Counted from the stretch's first letter, positions 35,225-44,616 are shown. The stretch is DNA of 53,771 bases from Waddliaceae bacterium (GCA_002709385.1 PAQS01000044.1:1-53771), one strand, 5' to 3'. Translations and numbers: made by a program. Notes: generated from the letters alone by a model not told the origin.

Positions 35225-37660
35225 TCATGATCCAGAAACCGTTTGTAAACGTAGTTTTGGGTCTGCTAAAATCTGCTCTTCACTTTGTAATACTTCACGC
35301 CAATTTCCTTGTGTAATCAATGAAATTTGATCATTGAAATTTGGATGATTGGGATCACTGGATTGGGAATAAGCAAGTACAGCTCGAGCATTTGGTCCAT
35401 TTGGACCATACTCAACCGTCATAAGATAACTTGTTCCATAATTGACCAGATACCCTTCCATCCCAAGGCCACTTACAGGGTTTAGAACCTTGTACGGTTC
35501 TGTCACTGGAAGCGCTGTAGAACCTCTGCCTAAATCCGAAAAACACGCGATATTCAAAACTCCATCAAACTCGTCTCCCCCAGCCAAAGGGATCTCTTCT
35601 TCTCCACGACGTACATACTGTACATCGCCCAAACTGGCATAAACAGGTAAGCCGGCTCTTTCAACACGATCCACAGCTTCAGCAAACGATTTACGAACTA
35701 AGTCTTCTCCATTAGCTTGTGGACTTCCTAAGCCTCTTGGAGTGTGTAGAGGATCTTCAACAGAAAACGGAATCCAAAATAAGTCTTCTTGTAAAAATCT
35801 CTTTCCTGCACGAAAAGAGCTAACAAACTCACGAAAAACATGAGCTCCTTTACTTTCTGTAGAAAACTTATGGTCCCAACTCTTTAGCACCTCTAAAGCG
35901 GGCGTAAGATCTAGATATTTTCCATTAGCTAACTGCTGAGAAGGTTGAGTCTCTATTTTTTCTATTAAGTCATCTAACAAAAGATCTGCTGTATAACTTC
36001 TATTTTCAAAAATAATGGTCCACAAATCATCCATTGAAAAACGACCACGCTCATCACCAATGGCATGCTTTCGCGAATCTAATAAATAAGAAAGCGAAGA
36101 ACGTGTACGCAGACTTTGAGCTTCTTTTTCTGGTCCATATAAAAGAGGATAGCCTTCAATAGGTTGATAAGGATTTGTCAGCCAAGGTGTTCCGTTGCAG
36201 TTTTGCGTAAAATCAGTTCGTTCTAATTTGGGAGCACGGTCAAAAGGAACCACTCCTTTAATACGCGTCCCTTCATCAATCCATTCTGTGTCAGATCGAC
36301 TTCCATCTAAAATCACAATCCCTCTTTGCCACATGTAGTGTAAGTGTGGGTCGATTTCAACTGCCTTTTGAAAAGCGCTTGTACTCGCTTCGCTAAGATT
36401 TGGAACAGGAGAACTATCTATATAGCCTGCTACCCCATCAGCATCTACATAAATCGTATTTACCCAAGGAATCCCCTGTACTTTTTGCAGTGCTTCTAAA
36501 AGTTGGTAGCGATTTTTTGCTTTACCCATTGCAAGCCATTGCTCGAAAAGACCGACGTTTGCGACATTCGCATCACGGATAGTAAATGCAAGCTCTGTAT
36601 CCCAAGCAATTCCTACACTTTGTACAAGAGGTCCGTAATGAGTACGGTATAACGTTCTTTCTCGCTCTTCTAGTTTTCCATCATCATTGAGCACTTTAAT
36701 TACGAAGGTTTCTTCTTCCATTTTCTTTGGTAAACCTTCGTAGAGATAAGATGTAGGGTCACCTTCTACTAAAGTGAGACGATATAATGTGAAGCGGTGC
36801 GCTGAAGATACGGTATGAGTCCATGCTAAATTCTCGTTAAACCCAAGCCCTATAATTGGAGTACCAAGAAGACATACACCACTTACATTGTACTCGCCTG
36901 GTATCGTCATTTGCGCTTCGTAAAAACGTAACTCTCCATCCCAAGGATAGTGAGGATTGGCCATCAATAACCCTTGCCCGTTTTTACTTTTTCTTTTACC
37001 AATAGCCCATCCATTACTAGCAGGTAGACTTCCGTGAATTTGTGGATCATCGGCTAAGGTAAGAATATCTCCTATGAGAGGAGGTTGAGCAAGTGCGATG
37101 GCGTCAACAAACTTATAAGAGCTGGCAATTTGTCCCAAATTCAGACCATATGCCATCACATCAATTTCATTGATTTCTTTTATCCAACCATTATCAGGAA
37201 AACCTTCAGGTATATCTGGAGAAGGATGTTCGCGTAAGTATTTGTTATACCCAGCGGCATATCCACGAAGAAGGTTTTTTACATCTGTTGGAAGATCTCC
37301 AAAAGAATCTTGAGCTATCTTATAAAGATTTAAACTTTTATAGGCAAAGTCGCTGTTGATATGACGATCTTGTTCCCCAGCCCCGAAATACCTAGCTCTT
37401 TCACTACGTACTTTTAGAAACTGATCAGCAAGTATAAGTAAATTTTGACTTGCACAAGCATAACCTAAACCAAAAGCAAGGCTCCCGTAGTCATCAGCAA
37501 CAATATGTGGAATGCCGTACTCCGTCCAGCGAATATCTGCCTTGTAGCGATCAACAAAAGGTAAAAAGCTGATCCGTGGCATATTCACTGACTTCATACA
37601 ACCTACGGTAAATAGAAGTAGGAAACAAAAAAGAAATGATCTCTTCCAACGACTTTGCAT
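35225..37660 (-). CDS. Penicillin-acylase family (S45) lipoprotein
   Basis: N-terminal-nucleophile hydrolase cleaving an amide bond; the family includes penicillin acylases and acyl-homoserine-lactone acylases (PvdQ, aculeacin acylase). Seen: 811 residues; lipoprotein signal with lipobox FTVGC; alpha-chain block RWTEYGIPHIVADD and GYACASQNLLILADQF; then the autoprocessing nucleophile serine in LPASNGWAIG near residue 216, LMANPHYPW, the LLGTPIIGLGFNENLAWTHT segment, FTQNCNGTPW, and a C-terminal YSQSSDPNHPNFNDQ typical of the AHL-acylase branch. It should mature into two chains. Being lipid-anchored is unusual for a group that is normally soluble and periplasmic. The substrate is not determinable here. 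Its stop nearly meets a converging gene. Confidence 0.9.
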   Translation of the reverse strand: MQSRWKRSFLFCFLLLFTVGCMKSVNMPRISFLPFVDRYKADIRWTEYGIPHIVADDYGSLAFGLGYACASQNLLILADQFLKVRSERARYFGAGEQDRHINSDFAYKSLNLYKIAQDSFGDLPTDVKNLLRGYAAGYNKYLREHPSPDIPEGFPDNGWIKEINEIDVMAYGLNLGQIASSYKFVDAIALAQPPLIGDILTLADDPQIHGSLPASNGWAIGKRKSKNGQGLLMANPHYPWDGELRFYEAQMTIPGEYNVSGVCLLGTPIIGLGFNENLAWTHTVSSAHRFTLYRLTLVEGDPTSYLYEGLPKKMEEETFVIKVLNDDGKLEERERTLYRTHYGPLVQSVGIAWDTELAFTIRDANVANVGLFEQWLAMGKAKNRYQLLEALQKVQGIPWVNTIYVDADGVAGYIDSSPVPNLSEASTSAFQKAVEIDPHLHYMWQRGIVILDGSRSDTEWIDEGTRIKGVVPFDRAPKLERTDFTQNCNGTPWLTNPYQPIEGYPLLYGPEKEAQSLRTRSSLSYLLDSRKHAIGDERGRFSMDDLWTIIFENRSYTADLLLDDLIEKIETQPSQQLANGKYLDLTPALEVLKSWDHKFSTESKGAHVFREFVSSFRAGKRFLQEDLFWIPFSVEDPLHTPRGLGSPQANGEDLVRKSFAEAVDRVERAGLPVYASLGDVQYVRRGEEEIPLAGGDEFDGVLNIACFSDLGRGSTALPVTEPYKVLNPVSGLGMEGYLVNYGTSYLMTVEYGPNGPNARAVLAYSQSSDPNHPNFNDQISLITQGNWREVLQSEEQILADPKLRLQTVSGS

Positions 37661-37671
37661 TATTTATTCCA

Positions 37672-38970
37672 TTAATAGTAAGGATTATGAGGTCCGTAAG
37701 CGTGAAAGAAACCATTTTCTAAAACAGCATTCACATCTGCTGATGATGCGGCAATCCCATCTCCAACAAGCTGCTCTGCAATTTCTCGTGAACGCATCAA
37801 GTATTTTTGAGCAATCTTACATCCCATACTTGTTCCTTGAAACAAATGCTTGAAATAGTCTTCTAACTTTTTACTACGATCAGCCGATTTCATCACCTCT
37901 TTCCAAGAAGCAAAACCATCAGGTAATTCACCTAGCTCTGCATCACATTGCTTTACCCAGTCTCCTTCAGAAAGGCTAATATACTCTTTGTTCTCTGTTG
38001 AAAAAACTGCACTAGGCTTTCCCTTTTCGTAGCGAAAGATTCCATCTTTCTGTGATCCATCTGCATGTTGCCCACCTAAGACTCCTGCTGCTAAAAGCTT
38101 TTCAACTAAGTCACAAGAAAGAGAACCGTTATGAACAAATTGCGTCATCACGGCTGCGATGTTACGGCAAATATCTAAACCAACATAATCTAAAAGCTGG
38201 AAAATCCCCATGGGACGAATCATGTAGTCTTGACTCACCCGATTCACTAAATAAACAGCTTCATGTAAGGGTCTTTTTTCAGCTAGCTGTGTAACAAGAT
38301 CGCAGGCATAACGAATATCGCGTATAAAATGTCCGTTTCCAATAAAGCCAGCCACATCTCGAGAAGGCACTAATATCTTTCCTAAACGGCGTCCAAGTTC
38401 TTCGGAAATCTCTACAAGCTCAGAAGGAGTTTCTTCCGCAATAATCAATTCAACAAGCTTCTGCACTGCAGGAGGATTATAAAAATGAAAACCAATAATA
38501 CGATGAGATAAGCCTGCTTTCTGATCAATTTCAGAGATCGGAATAGATGAGGTATTACTCATGTAATACGCATCTTCAGCACAAAGCTCTTTCAATTGAG
38601 TAAAAACCTTAGTCTTTACAGAAATTTCTTCCAAAATAGCTTCAAATACCATACGCGAACCTTTCACAGTTTGCATATCGTTTGTTAGAATCATAATCTC
38701 TTTTGCTGAAGAAAGAAACTGATCAGAAGAAACACCTAAGCTATCCCCCTTCTTTTCCGCGTACTTCTCAAGTTGATTCATGAGATAGGTACTTAGTCCC
38801 TCAAGAGCTTCTTCTCTAGAATCCACAAGTACGAGTTTTGGTTTTGTATAGGTTCCAGATAAAGCACCGAGAGTTAATTCTCTAAGAATCAATAATGAGA
38901 TACCACTACCCATTTTTCCTGCTGCACCAATAACAACAGATTTTTCTAGATATTCATTTAACTTAGTCAT
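37672..38970 (-). CDS. 3-hydroxyacyl-CoA dehydrogenase
   Basis: NAD-dependent oxidation of 3-hydroxyacyl-CoA. Seen: a Rossmann motif VVIGAAGKMGSGIS near residue 14, an acidic residue after the second strand (LVLVDSREEAL), MSNTSSIPISEI, catalytic histidine in GFHFYNPPAVQKLVELI, and FIGNGHFIRDIRYACDL. About 430 residues, much longer than single-domain FadB2/HBD types (about 285); the C-terminal helical domain seems extended or doubled. The ATG at 38970 has GAGGAAA upstream and lies 10 bp after the hydratase gene, so the pair is co-transcribed. This is a second, free-standing hydroxyacyl dehydrogenase besides FadJ. Confidence 0.87.
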   Translation of the reverse strand: MTKLNEYLEKSVVIGAAGKMGSGISLLILRELTLGALSGTYTKPKLVLVDSREEALEGLSTYLMNQLEKYAEKKGDSLGVSSDQFLSSAKEIMILTNDMQTVKGSRMVFEAILEEISVKTKVFTQLKELCAEDAYYMSNTSSIPISEIDQKAGLSHRIIGFHFYNPPAVQKLVELIIAEETPSELVEISEELGRRLGKILVPSRDVAGFIGNGHFIRDIRYACDLVTQLAEKRPLHEAVYLVNRVSQDYMIRPMGIFQLLDYVGLDICRNIAAVMTQFVHNGSLSCDLVEKLLAAGVLGGQHADGSQKDGIFRYEKGKPSAVFSTENKEYISLSEGDWVKQCDAELGELPDGFASWKEVMKSADRSKKLEDYFKHLFQGTSMGCKIAQKYLMRSREIAEQLVGDGIAASSADVNAVLENGFFHAYGPHNPYY

Positions 38971-38980
38971 CGCTCTTTCC

Positions 38981-39751
38981 TCATGCAAATGCTGGTTCAC
39001 GTTTTTCTACAAATGCCGTCATTCCTTCTTTTCTATCAGCAGTGGCAAAAGCTACGGCGCACATATTTTTTTCCAGTTCACATGCTTCTGTGATCCCAAT
39101 ATCTTGTCCATAATTGATAGCATTCTTTGCTTGCAAAACAGCACAAAAAGAATTTTTAAGAACTTCTTGAATGGTTCTTTGACAATCAGACAATAAGCTT
39201 TCTGCTTCAGATAAGTGGTTTACAATTTGATATTCTCGGGCTTGCTCTGCTGAAATAATGCGTCCACTCATCACTAGCTCTTTTGCCATACGCGCTCCTG
39301 CAGCTCTACATAAACGCTGTGTCCCTCCAAAACCTGGGATTAAACCTAATGTCACCTCTGGAAGGCCCAATTTTGCTTTTTTAGACGCATAGATAAAGTC
39401 ACAAGATAAAGCTAATTCAAGCCCCCCACCTAAAGCATAACCATTCACAGCTGCAATTGTCATAAAAGGTGCTGTTTCAAGACGTCTTGCTACACGGAGA
39501 CCTAAATCTGTAAATCTCATCATTCCAAGATGATCAAGATCACACATTTCCTTAATATCAGCCCCTGCAATAAAGGCTTTATCCCCTGCCCCAGTTAGAA
39601 TCAACGCTCGAAGTTCATTCTCTTGAACACGCTCTTCTATAAAAGCATCTAGCTCGCGAAGTACATTGTAATTCAATGCATTAAGGGATTTTTCTCGATC
39701 AATATACAGAATACCTGTTTGCCCAGACGGTTCCCAACGTAAATACTTCAT
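38981..39751 (-). CDS. Enoyl-CoA hydratase
   Basis: Adds water to trans-2-enoyl-CoA. Seen: 256 residues of the crotonase fold, with oxyanion-hole motif FIAGADIKEM and both catalytic glutamates (ALGGGLELALSCDF near 105 and LPEVTLGLIPGFGGTQRL near 130). Length is normal (about 260). The ATG at 39751 has GGAGGG a few bases upstream; the frame continues to 39787 without a better start. First gene of a two-gene operon with the hydroxyacyl-CoA dehydrogenase. Together they duplicate the FadJ activities as separate enzymes, perhaps for short chains. Confidence 0.92.
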   Translation of the reverse strand: MKYLRWEPSGQTGILYIDREKSLNALNYNVLRELDAFIEERVQENELRALILTGAGDKAFIAGADIKEMCDLDHLGMMRFTDLGLRVARRLETAPFMTIAAVNGYALGGGLELALSCDFIYASKKAKLGLPEVTLGLIPGFGGTQRLCRAAGARMAKELVMSGRIISAEQAREYQIVNHLSEAESLLSDCQRTIQEVLKNSFCAVLQAKNAINYGQDIGITEACELEKNMCAVAFATADRKEGMTAFVEKREPAFA

Positions 39752-39967
39752 TTTCCCTCCATTAGGTGCCACAAGGCACATATACAATTGATCACGAAAA
39801 ACTTGAACCCAGAATAGGTAGTCGATTCCAAAAAATCAATGGAATATTTTACTCCGTTTTTTAGCATTTTCAACACAAAGAAACTTTTTTTTGCAGCAAT
39901 CAAAAAACTCTAAATCAGAGACTTAATAATTTTTTTTCCCTCCAAAAACTCTAGCGATTTTCTTTGA

Positions 39968-39975
39968 TCCGATAA
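39968..39975 (+). promoter_or_regulatory. Sigma28-like -10 element upstream of flagellin
   Basis: TCCGATAA matches the flagellar sigma28 -10 consensus GCCGATAA in seven of eight bases, about 120 bp before the flagellin start. No good -35 (TAAA type) lies at the expected distance; the nearest A-rich stretch (39944-39948) is a few bases too far upstream. Confidence 0.4.
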
Positions 39976-40021
39976 TCAAAACAAGCAAATCGTCGGGCAA
40001 GGATGACCCTCGAGGAGCAAG

Positions 40022-40044
40022 GCTCGCCAAAGGATTGGCGAAGC
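40022..40044 (+). promoter_or_regulatory. Hairpin in the flagellin leader
   Basis: GCTCGCCA / TGGCG-A-AGC with a 6-nt loop, 8 paired bases with one bulge, 50 bp before the start codon. Such 5' hairpins often stabilise abundant mRNAs. Downstream, GGAGG (40082-40086) is a full ribosome binding site 7 nt from the ATG. Confidence 0.45.
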
Positions 40045-40093
40045 TCACATAAGGTGTAAACAAACAATCTTTCGATGACATGGAGGTTATCAA

Positions 40094-40894
40094 ATGATTA
40101 TTGCAAACAATAGTATTAGCAACCATGCATATGTTCCCTATCAAATTAACCTAAATAACTTACAGAAATCTGCACAGCGTCTTGCTAGTGGAGAGAAATA
40201 CGCCTTTGCTTCCGAAGGTTCTGGAGAACTTGGGGTTGCTGAGCGGTTTCGTATGAACATCAAGGGTGTGAACGCGCTTCTTTCTAGTATGGAAGGTGCT
40301 GCTGGTTACGGTTCTACCCAGGATGCGATTCTCGGCCAGGTGGTCGATATTGTCCAAAGAATGCACGAGCTTGCTAGTTCGGCTTTGGACCCTACAAAAA
40401 CTACTGAAGATTACGCTGCTTTAGATCAGGAGTTTAAATTACTTGATCAGGAAATTGAAGACATCGCTGCGAACTCGCAGTACAACGGAACTCGTCTTTT
40501 TGAAACAACAACAACCATTCGTATTGGATTGGAAACAACAGATACAGTGGTATTTAGTCGAGTACGTTTAAGTCTTCTTTCTTTCAGTGCATTGAGTGTG
40601 TCAAACACTACAGCTGCGCAAAGTGCCATCTCTCGTCTTTCTGAGCGTATTGGTTCTTTGACAGTAATGCGTGGACAAGCTCGTAATCACGGTGCTCGTA
40701 TGGAAAGGGCTCTTGCTTTCACAAGAAGCTATGTATCAAATTTATCTGATACAGAGTCTAGAATCCGTAACATTGACCTTGCTACGGAGACAACAAACTA
40801 TACGAAGCAACAAATGATTGTGAACACAAGCCAGGCCTTACTTGCGCAGGCAAGCAGATTCGCGCAGTCGGCTCAGCAGTTCCTCAACTTCTAA
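40094..40894 (+). CDS. fliC: Flagellin
   Basis: Filament subunit of the bacterial flagellum, exported by a flagellar type III apparatus. Seen: 266 residues; an N-terminal D0/D1 helix (residues 1-135) with NNLQKSAQRLASGEKYAFAS, a shortened middle (about 136-175), and a C-terminal D1/D0 (about 176-266) with SRIRNIDLATETTNYTKQQM and the closing ALLAQASRFAQSAQQFLNF. There is no D2/D3, so it is a minimal flagellin. Complete frame, GGAGG 7 nt before ATG, own terminator; GC looks higher than in neighbours, as in highly expressed or transferred genes. No other flagellar gene is in the window. His91 stands where Salmonella FliC has Arg90 of the TLR5-contact site. Confidence 0.93.
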   Translation: MIIANNSISNHAYVPYQINLNNLQKSAQRLASGEKYAFASEGSGELGVAERFRMNIKGVNALLSSMEGAAGYGSTQDAILGQVVDIVQRMHELASSALDPTKTTEDYAALDQEFKLLDQEIEDIAANSQYNGTRLFETTTTIRIGLETTDTVVFSRVRLSLLSFSALSVSNTTAAQSAISRLSERIGSLTVMRGQARNHGARMERALAFTRSYVSNLSDTESRIRNIDLATETTNYTKQQMIVNTSQALLAQASRFAQSAQQFLNF

Positions 40895-40929
40895 CGGCTC
40901 ATAAAACCTGCATAATAGGTAATATCTGG

Positions 40930-40961
40930 AGCGCTGTGTGGATAAGCACACAGCGCTTTTT
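40930..40961 (+). terminator. Intrinsic terminator after flagellin
   Basis: Perfect 11-bp stem AGCGCTGTGTG / CACACAGCGCT with a 6-nt loop and TTTTCTC tail. Confidence 0.92.
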
Positions 40962-41031
40962 CTCATTTGACAGAATGTCTATTTTCACCTACAACAGAGT
41001 GCGATTGCAAAACATAATTTTAGGTTTGCAC

Positions 41032-41904
41032 ATGCCCTCACTATATCAAGAGCTACATAAAGAATCTCCTCTACAAATTGTAGGTTGTATCAATGCCTAT
41101 GTTGCATTGATGGCAAAAGCTTCTGGTTTTCGCGCCATTTATCTTTCGGGAGCTGGTGTAGCAAATTCTTCATACGGCCTCCCCGACCTTGGCTTAACTA
41201 CCTTAGACAATGTTCTTGAAGATTGTCGCCGCATCACTTCAACAGTAGATCTTCCTCTACTTGTTGATATTGACACAGGCTGGGGAAATGCTCTTATGAT
41301 TGCACGAACTATCAAAGAAATGATTCGATCAGGTGTTGCTGCGGTACATATGGAAGATCAGGTAGCTGAAAAGCGTTGTGGACACCGCCCCGGTAAGGCT
41401 CTTTGTTCAAAAGAAGAAATGTGTGATCGTATCAAAGCTGCTGTAGATGCAAAAACAGATTCTAACTTTGTTCTTATGGCTCGTACCGATGCATTAGCTT
41501 CAGAAGGTTTAGAAGCAAGTTTAGAAAGAGCTCGAGCATATAAAGAAGCTGGAGCAGATATGCTTTTTGCCGAGGCTGTAGTTAATTTAGAACAATATAC
41601 TGCATTTAAAGAAGTTACAGAAATTCCTGTTTTAGCAAATATTACTGAGTTTGGCCAAACTCCTATTTGGTCAAAAGAAGAGCTTAAGTCTGCTGGGGTT
41701 GATATGATTTTGTATCCTCTAAGCGCTAATAGAGCCATGAATCAAGCTGCTTTTAATGTTTTCCAAGATATACGTGTAAATGGGCAACAAAGTGCGAGTT
41801 TATCACAGATGCAGACTCGTGATCAGCTTTATGAATTTCTGAATTATCATAAATATGAAGCAGCCTTTGATGCTCTTTTGAGTGAATCAAGCGGCTCTAA
41901 ATAG
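41032..41904 (+). CDS. prpB: Methylisocitrate lyase PrpB
   Basis: Splits 2-methylisocitrate into pyruvate and succinate, last step of the methylcitrate cycle. Seen: 290 residues of the PEP mutase/isocitrate lyase superfamily; LPLLVDIDTGWGNA (metal site), the catalytic-loop motif KRCGHRPGK, LMARTDALA and a FAEAVVNLEQY segment. Length equals the family norm (about 290-300). The frame opens at 40936 inside the flagellin terminator, so ATG at 41032 (TAGG 7 nt upstream) is used. Followed by prpC after 12 bp in the classical prpBCD order. Confidence 0.93.
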   Translation: MPSLYQELHKESPLQIVGCINAYVALMAKASGFRAIYLSGAGVANSSYGLPDLGLTTLDNVLEDCRRITSTVDLPLLVDIDTGWGNALMIARTIKEMIRSGVAAVHMEDQVAEKRCGHRPGKALCSKEEMCDRIKAAVDAKTDSNFVLMARTDALASEGLEASLERARAYKEAGADMLFAEAVVNLEQYTAFKEVTEIPVLANITEFGQTPIWSKEELKSAGVDMILYPLSANRAMNQAAFNVFQDIRVNGQQSASLSQMQTRDQLYEFLNYHKYEAAFDALLSESSGSK

Positions 41905-41916
41905 CAGAGGAAGAGC

Positions 41917-43050
41917 ATGGTTGAAATGAAAATGCCAAAGAAAAAAGTTGGTGGTCTAGCTGGAGTTGTCGTTGGTGATTCCGCTATTTGCACTTGCGGT
42001 TTGGAAGAGCAAACTCTCAGCTATTACGGTTATCAGATCGAAGATATGGCAGAGCATGCTTGTTTTGAAGAAGTTGCTTATCTTCTTCTTAGAGGTCGCT
42101 TACCTAATGCTAAAGAATTAGAAATCTATCAAACTCAGCTTGCAGCCAAGCGTGATTTGCCTACAGCTTTAAAAACAGTGCTCGAACAGATTCCTTCTAA
42201 TGCCAATATGATGGATGTTCTTCGTACTGCTGTTTCATTTTTGGGAAATATTGAGCAAGAGAGTGAGAGTTACGGTGCGTTAGAAATTGCGGATCGCCTC
42301 ATTGCTTCTTTGCCTTCCATGCTTATGTATTGGTATCAGTTCCATCAAACAGGAAAGCGTATTGATTTAGATACAGGAGAAACATCTACTGCAGCACATT
42401 TCCTTCGTTTACTTTATGGAACAAAACCAAGTGAGCTACAACGTCGTAGCATTGATGTTTCTTTGATCCTTTATGCTGAGCATGAGTTCAATGCCTCTAC
42501 TTTCACTGTTCGTACCATTACAAGCACTCTACCTGATTTTTATTCAGCTATTTGCGGTGGAATTGGTGCCTTAAGAGGACCTCTTCACGGCGGAGCGAAT
42601 GAAAAGGCATTAGATCTTATTTTGCGCTTTAATGACCCTGAAAGTGCTGATAAAGGAATTATGGATATTCTTGAGAAGAAAGAATTGATCATGGGATTTG
42701 GTCATAGAGTGTATACAAGCTCTGATCCTCGCTCCCCTATCATTCATAGCTGGGCTAAAAAGCTTGCTGATAGCGTAAATAATCCAAATATTATGGCTGT
42801 TGCTGAGCGAATTGATTCTGTCATGGCTCGAGAAAAAAATCTTTTCCCGAATTTAGATTTTTATAGTGCTGTGGCTTATCACTGTGCAGATATTCCTCAG
42901 GATATGTTTACTCCTATTTTTGTTTTTTCTCGTATTACAGGATGGTCGGCACATCTTATGGAGCAAAGAGCAAAGAATAAACTGATTCGACCAAACAGCA
43001 ATTATACTGGTCCGGGTGTTCTTCCTTGGCTTCCTATGCAGCAACGTTAA
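41917..43050 (+). CDS. prpC: 2-methylcitrate synthase PrpC
   Basis: Condenses propionyl-CoA with oxaloacetate to 2-methylcitrate. Seen: 377 residues, citrate synthase fold; catalytic histidine in [13 protein letters not shown], second histidine in GFGHRVY, and aspartate in FPNLDFYSA. The short length and N-terminus ([14 protein letters not shown]...) are those of methylcitrate synthases and short citrate synthases; position between prpB and prpD decides for PrpC. AGAGGAA sits 4-5 nt before the ATG. Some PrpC enzymes also accept acetyl-CoA, so it could double as a citrate synthase. Confidence 0.92.
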   Translation: MVEMKMPKKKVGGLAGVVVGDSAICTCGLEEQTLSYYGYQIEDMAEHACFEEVAYLLLRGRLPNAKELEIYQTQLAAKRDLPTALKTVLEQIPSNANMMDVLRTAVSFLGNIEQESESYGALEIADRLIASLPSMLMYWYQFHQTGKRIDLDTGETSTAAHFLRLLYGTKPSELQRRSIDVSLILYAEHEFNASTFTVRTITSTLPDFYSAICGGIGALRGPLHGGANEKALDLILRFNDPESADKGIMDILEKKELIMGFGHRVYTSSDPRSPIIHSWAKKLADSVNNPNIMAVAERIDSVMAREKNLFPNLDFYSAVAYHCADIPQDMFTPIFVFSRITGWSAHLMEQRAKNKLIRPNSNYTGPGVLPWLPMQQR

Positions 43051-43058
43051 GAGGTTTT

Positions 43059-44504
43059 ATGAGTACTACAATGAGTAAAACAGCGACTTCCTTTGATCAA
43101 GCTATTGATACAATAGCAAGTTATGTAAGTGAGTATACTGTAGACAATTTCCGCGCTCTTAATACCGCAAGAGCTTGTTTAGCTGATACTTTAGGGTGTG
43201 GATTATTGGCTCTTCAATTTCCTGAATGCACAAAATTATTGGGGCCTGTTGTTCCAGGGACAATTGTTCCTAATGGAGCGCGAGTTCCTGGCACCAACTA
43301 TGTTCTTGATCCTATTAAAGCTGCGTTCAATATTGGAACGATCATTCGTTGGTTAGATTTTAACGATACTTGGTTAGCAGCGGAATGGGGCCATCCTTCT
43401 GATAATCTTGGTGGTATTCTTGCAACTTGTGATTTTTTATCACGGAAGCGTGAAGAAGAAGGACAAGCTCCTTTCACTGTACACGATCTTCTTTGTGCTA
43501 TGATTAAAGCCCATGAAATTCAAGGTGTTTTAGCTCTTGAAAATAGCTTTAACCGCATTGGTTTTGATCATGTGATTTTAGTTAAAGTAGCAAGTGCTGC
43601 TGTTGTTTGTGGGCTTCTAGGCGGGACAAAAGATGAAATTGCTCAAGCAGTTTCTCAAGCTTGGATTGATACAGGCCCTCTTCGCACTTACCGTCACAAA
43701 CCAAACACAGGTTCAAGAAAATCTTGGGCTGCGGGAGATGCTACAAGTAGAGGAACTACACTTGCATGGATGACTATGCAAGGAGAAAAAGGCTATCGCA
43801 CAGCTCTTACAGCGAAGGACTGGGGTTTTTACGATGTCTTATTTAAAGGAAAGCCGTTTGTTCTCAATCAAGAATTAGATTCTTATGTGATGGAAAATAT
43901 CTTATTTAAGATTTCTTTCCCTGCTGAATTTCATGCTCAAACAGCTGTTGAAGCTGCAATTACTTTACATAAATCCATCAAGAATCGATTTGATGAGATT
44001 GAGCGAGTGGAAATCTCCACTCATGAATCCGCGGTTCGCATTATTGATAAACAAGGACCTTTACATAATCCGGCTGACCGTGACCACTGTCTTCAATACA
44101 TGGTAGCAATTGGCTTACTCTTTGGGGAGCTAAGAGCTGAACATTACGAAGAAAGTACAGCATCTGATCCTCGTATTGATGCCTTACGGGAAAAAATGTT
44201 TGTGAAAGAAGAGCCTCGTTATACTAAGGACTATTTAGACCCGAGTAAACGTTCTATAGCAAACGCTCTAACGATTGTTTTTAAAGATGGAACAAAAACA
44301 GAAACGATTGAAGTGGAGTATCCTATTGGTCACCTTAGACGTCGAGAAGAAGGCATTCCTGTCTTATTCAAGAAATTCGAAAGAAATTTACGAAGCTGTT
44401 TTGATGAACAACGGGTCAGTGAAATAATGGAACTTTTTCACAATCCTGAAAAACTGGATGCTATGCCGGTTCATCATTTTTCAAATCTATTTTCATTAGC
44501 TTGA
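43059..44504 (+). CDS. prpD: 2-methylcitrate dehydratase PrpD
   Basis: Dehydrates 2-methylcitrate to cis-2-methylaconitate, which aconitase then hydrates. Seen: 481 residues of the MmgE/PrpD family, with [60 protein letters not shown] and HAQTAVEAA segments. Length equals E. coli PrpD (483). The frame reaches back into prpC (43026), but ATG at 43059 has GAGG 4 nt upstream; ATG at 43071 is an alternative. No AcnD, PrpE or PrpR gene is present, so propionyl-CoA presumably comes from beta-oxidation. Confidence 0.94.
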   Translation: MSTTMSKTATSFDQAIDTIASYVSEYTVDNFRALNTARACLADTLGCGLLALQFPECTKLLGPVVPGTIVPNGARVPGTNYVLDPIKAAFNIGTIIRWLDFNDTWLAAEWGHPSDNLGGILATCDFLSRKREEEGQAPFTVHDLLCAMIKAHEIQGVLALENSFNRIGFDHVILVKVASAAVVCGLLGGTKDEIAQAVSQAWIDTGPLRTYRHKPNTGSRKSWAAGDATSRGTTLAWMTMQGEKGYRTALTAKDWGFYDVLFKGKPFVLNQELDSYVMENILFKISFPAEFHAQTAVEAAITLHKSIKNRFDEIERVEISTHESAVRIIDKQGPLHNPADRDHCLQYMVAIGLLFGELRAEHYEESTASDPRIDALREKMFVKEEPRYTKDYLDPSKRSIANALTIVFKDGTKTETIEVEYPIGHLRRREEGIPVLFKKFERNLRSCFDEQRVSEIMELFHNPEKLDAMPVHHFSNLFSLA

Positions 44505-44523
44505 TCTCTAAGATCTAATGGCT

Positions 44524-44552
44524 ACCTAATCCGCGCTTCCAGTGCGCTAGGT
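44524..44552. repeat. Palindromic element after prpD
   Basis: ACCTA-atcc-GCGC-(7-nt loop)-GCGC-TAGGT: two nested 5- and 4-bp arms. It has no T run, so it is not a standard terminator; it resembles a small palindromic repeat. Only one copy is in the window. Confidence 0.5.
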
Positions 44553-44616
44553 GGGGGTAAAATTTATTTATGAAAAATTTTTCTCTTGAATAATAGACCT
44601 TTCATCACTTAAATAT

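Larger units (their letters stand above)
39752..40093. other. Divergent region between hydratase and flagellin genes
   Basis: About 340 bp holding the minus-strand promoter of the hydratase operon and the flagellin promoter and leader. The two recognisable elements, a sigma28-like -10 and a leader hairpin, are listed separately. The rest is AT-rich and featureless. Confidence 0.5.

Noticed and set aside
40094-40894. Flagellin as a pseudogene
   Set aside because: Frame is complete at both conserved termini with strong translation and termination signals.
44524-44552. Third copy of the 99-bp repeat or an IS end
   Set aside because: Arms and loop differ from the 1-336 element, and no transposase or second copy is nearby.
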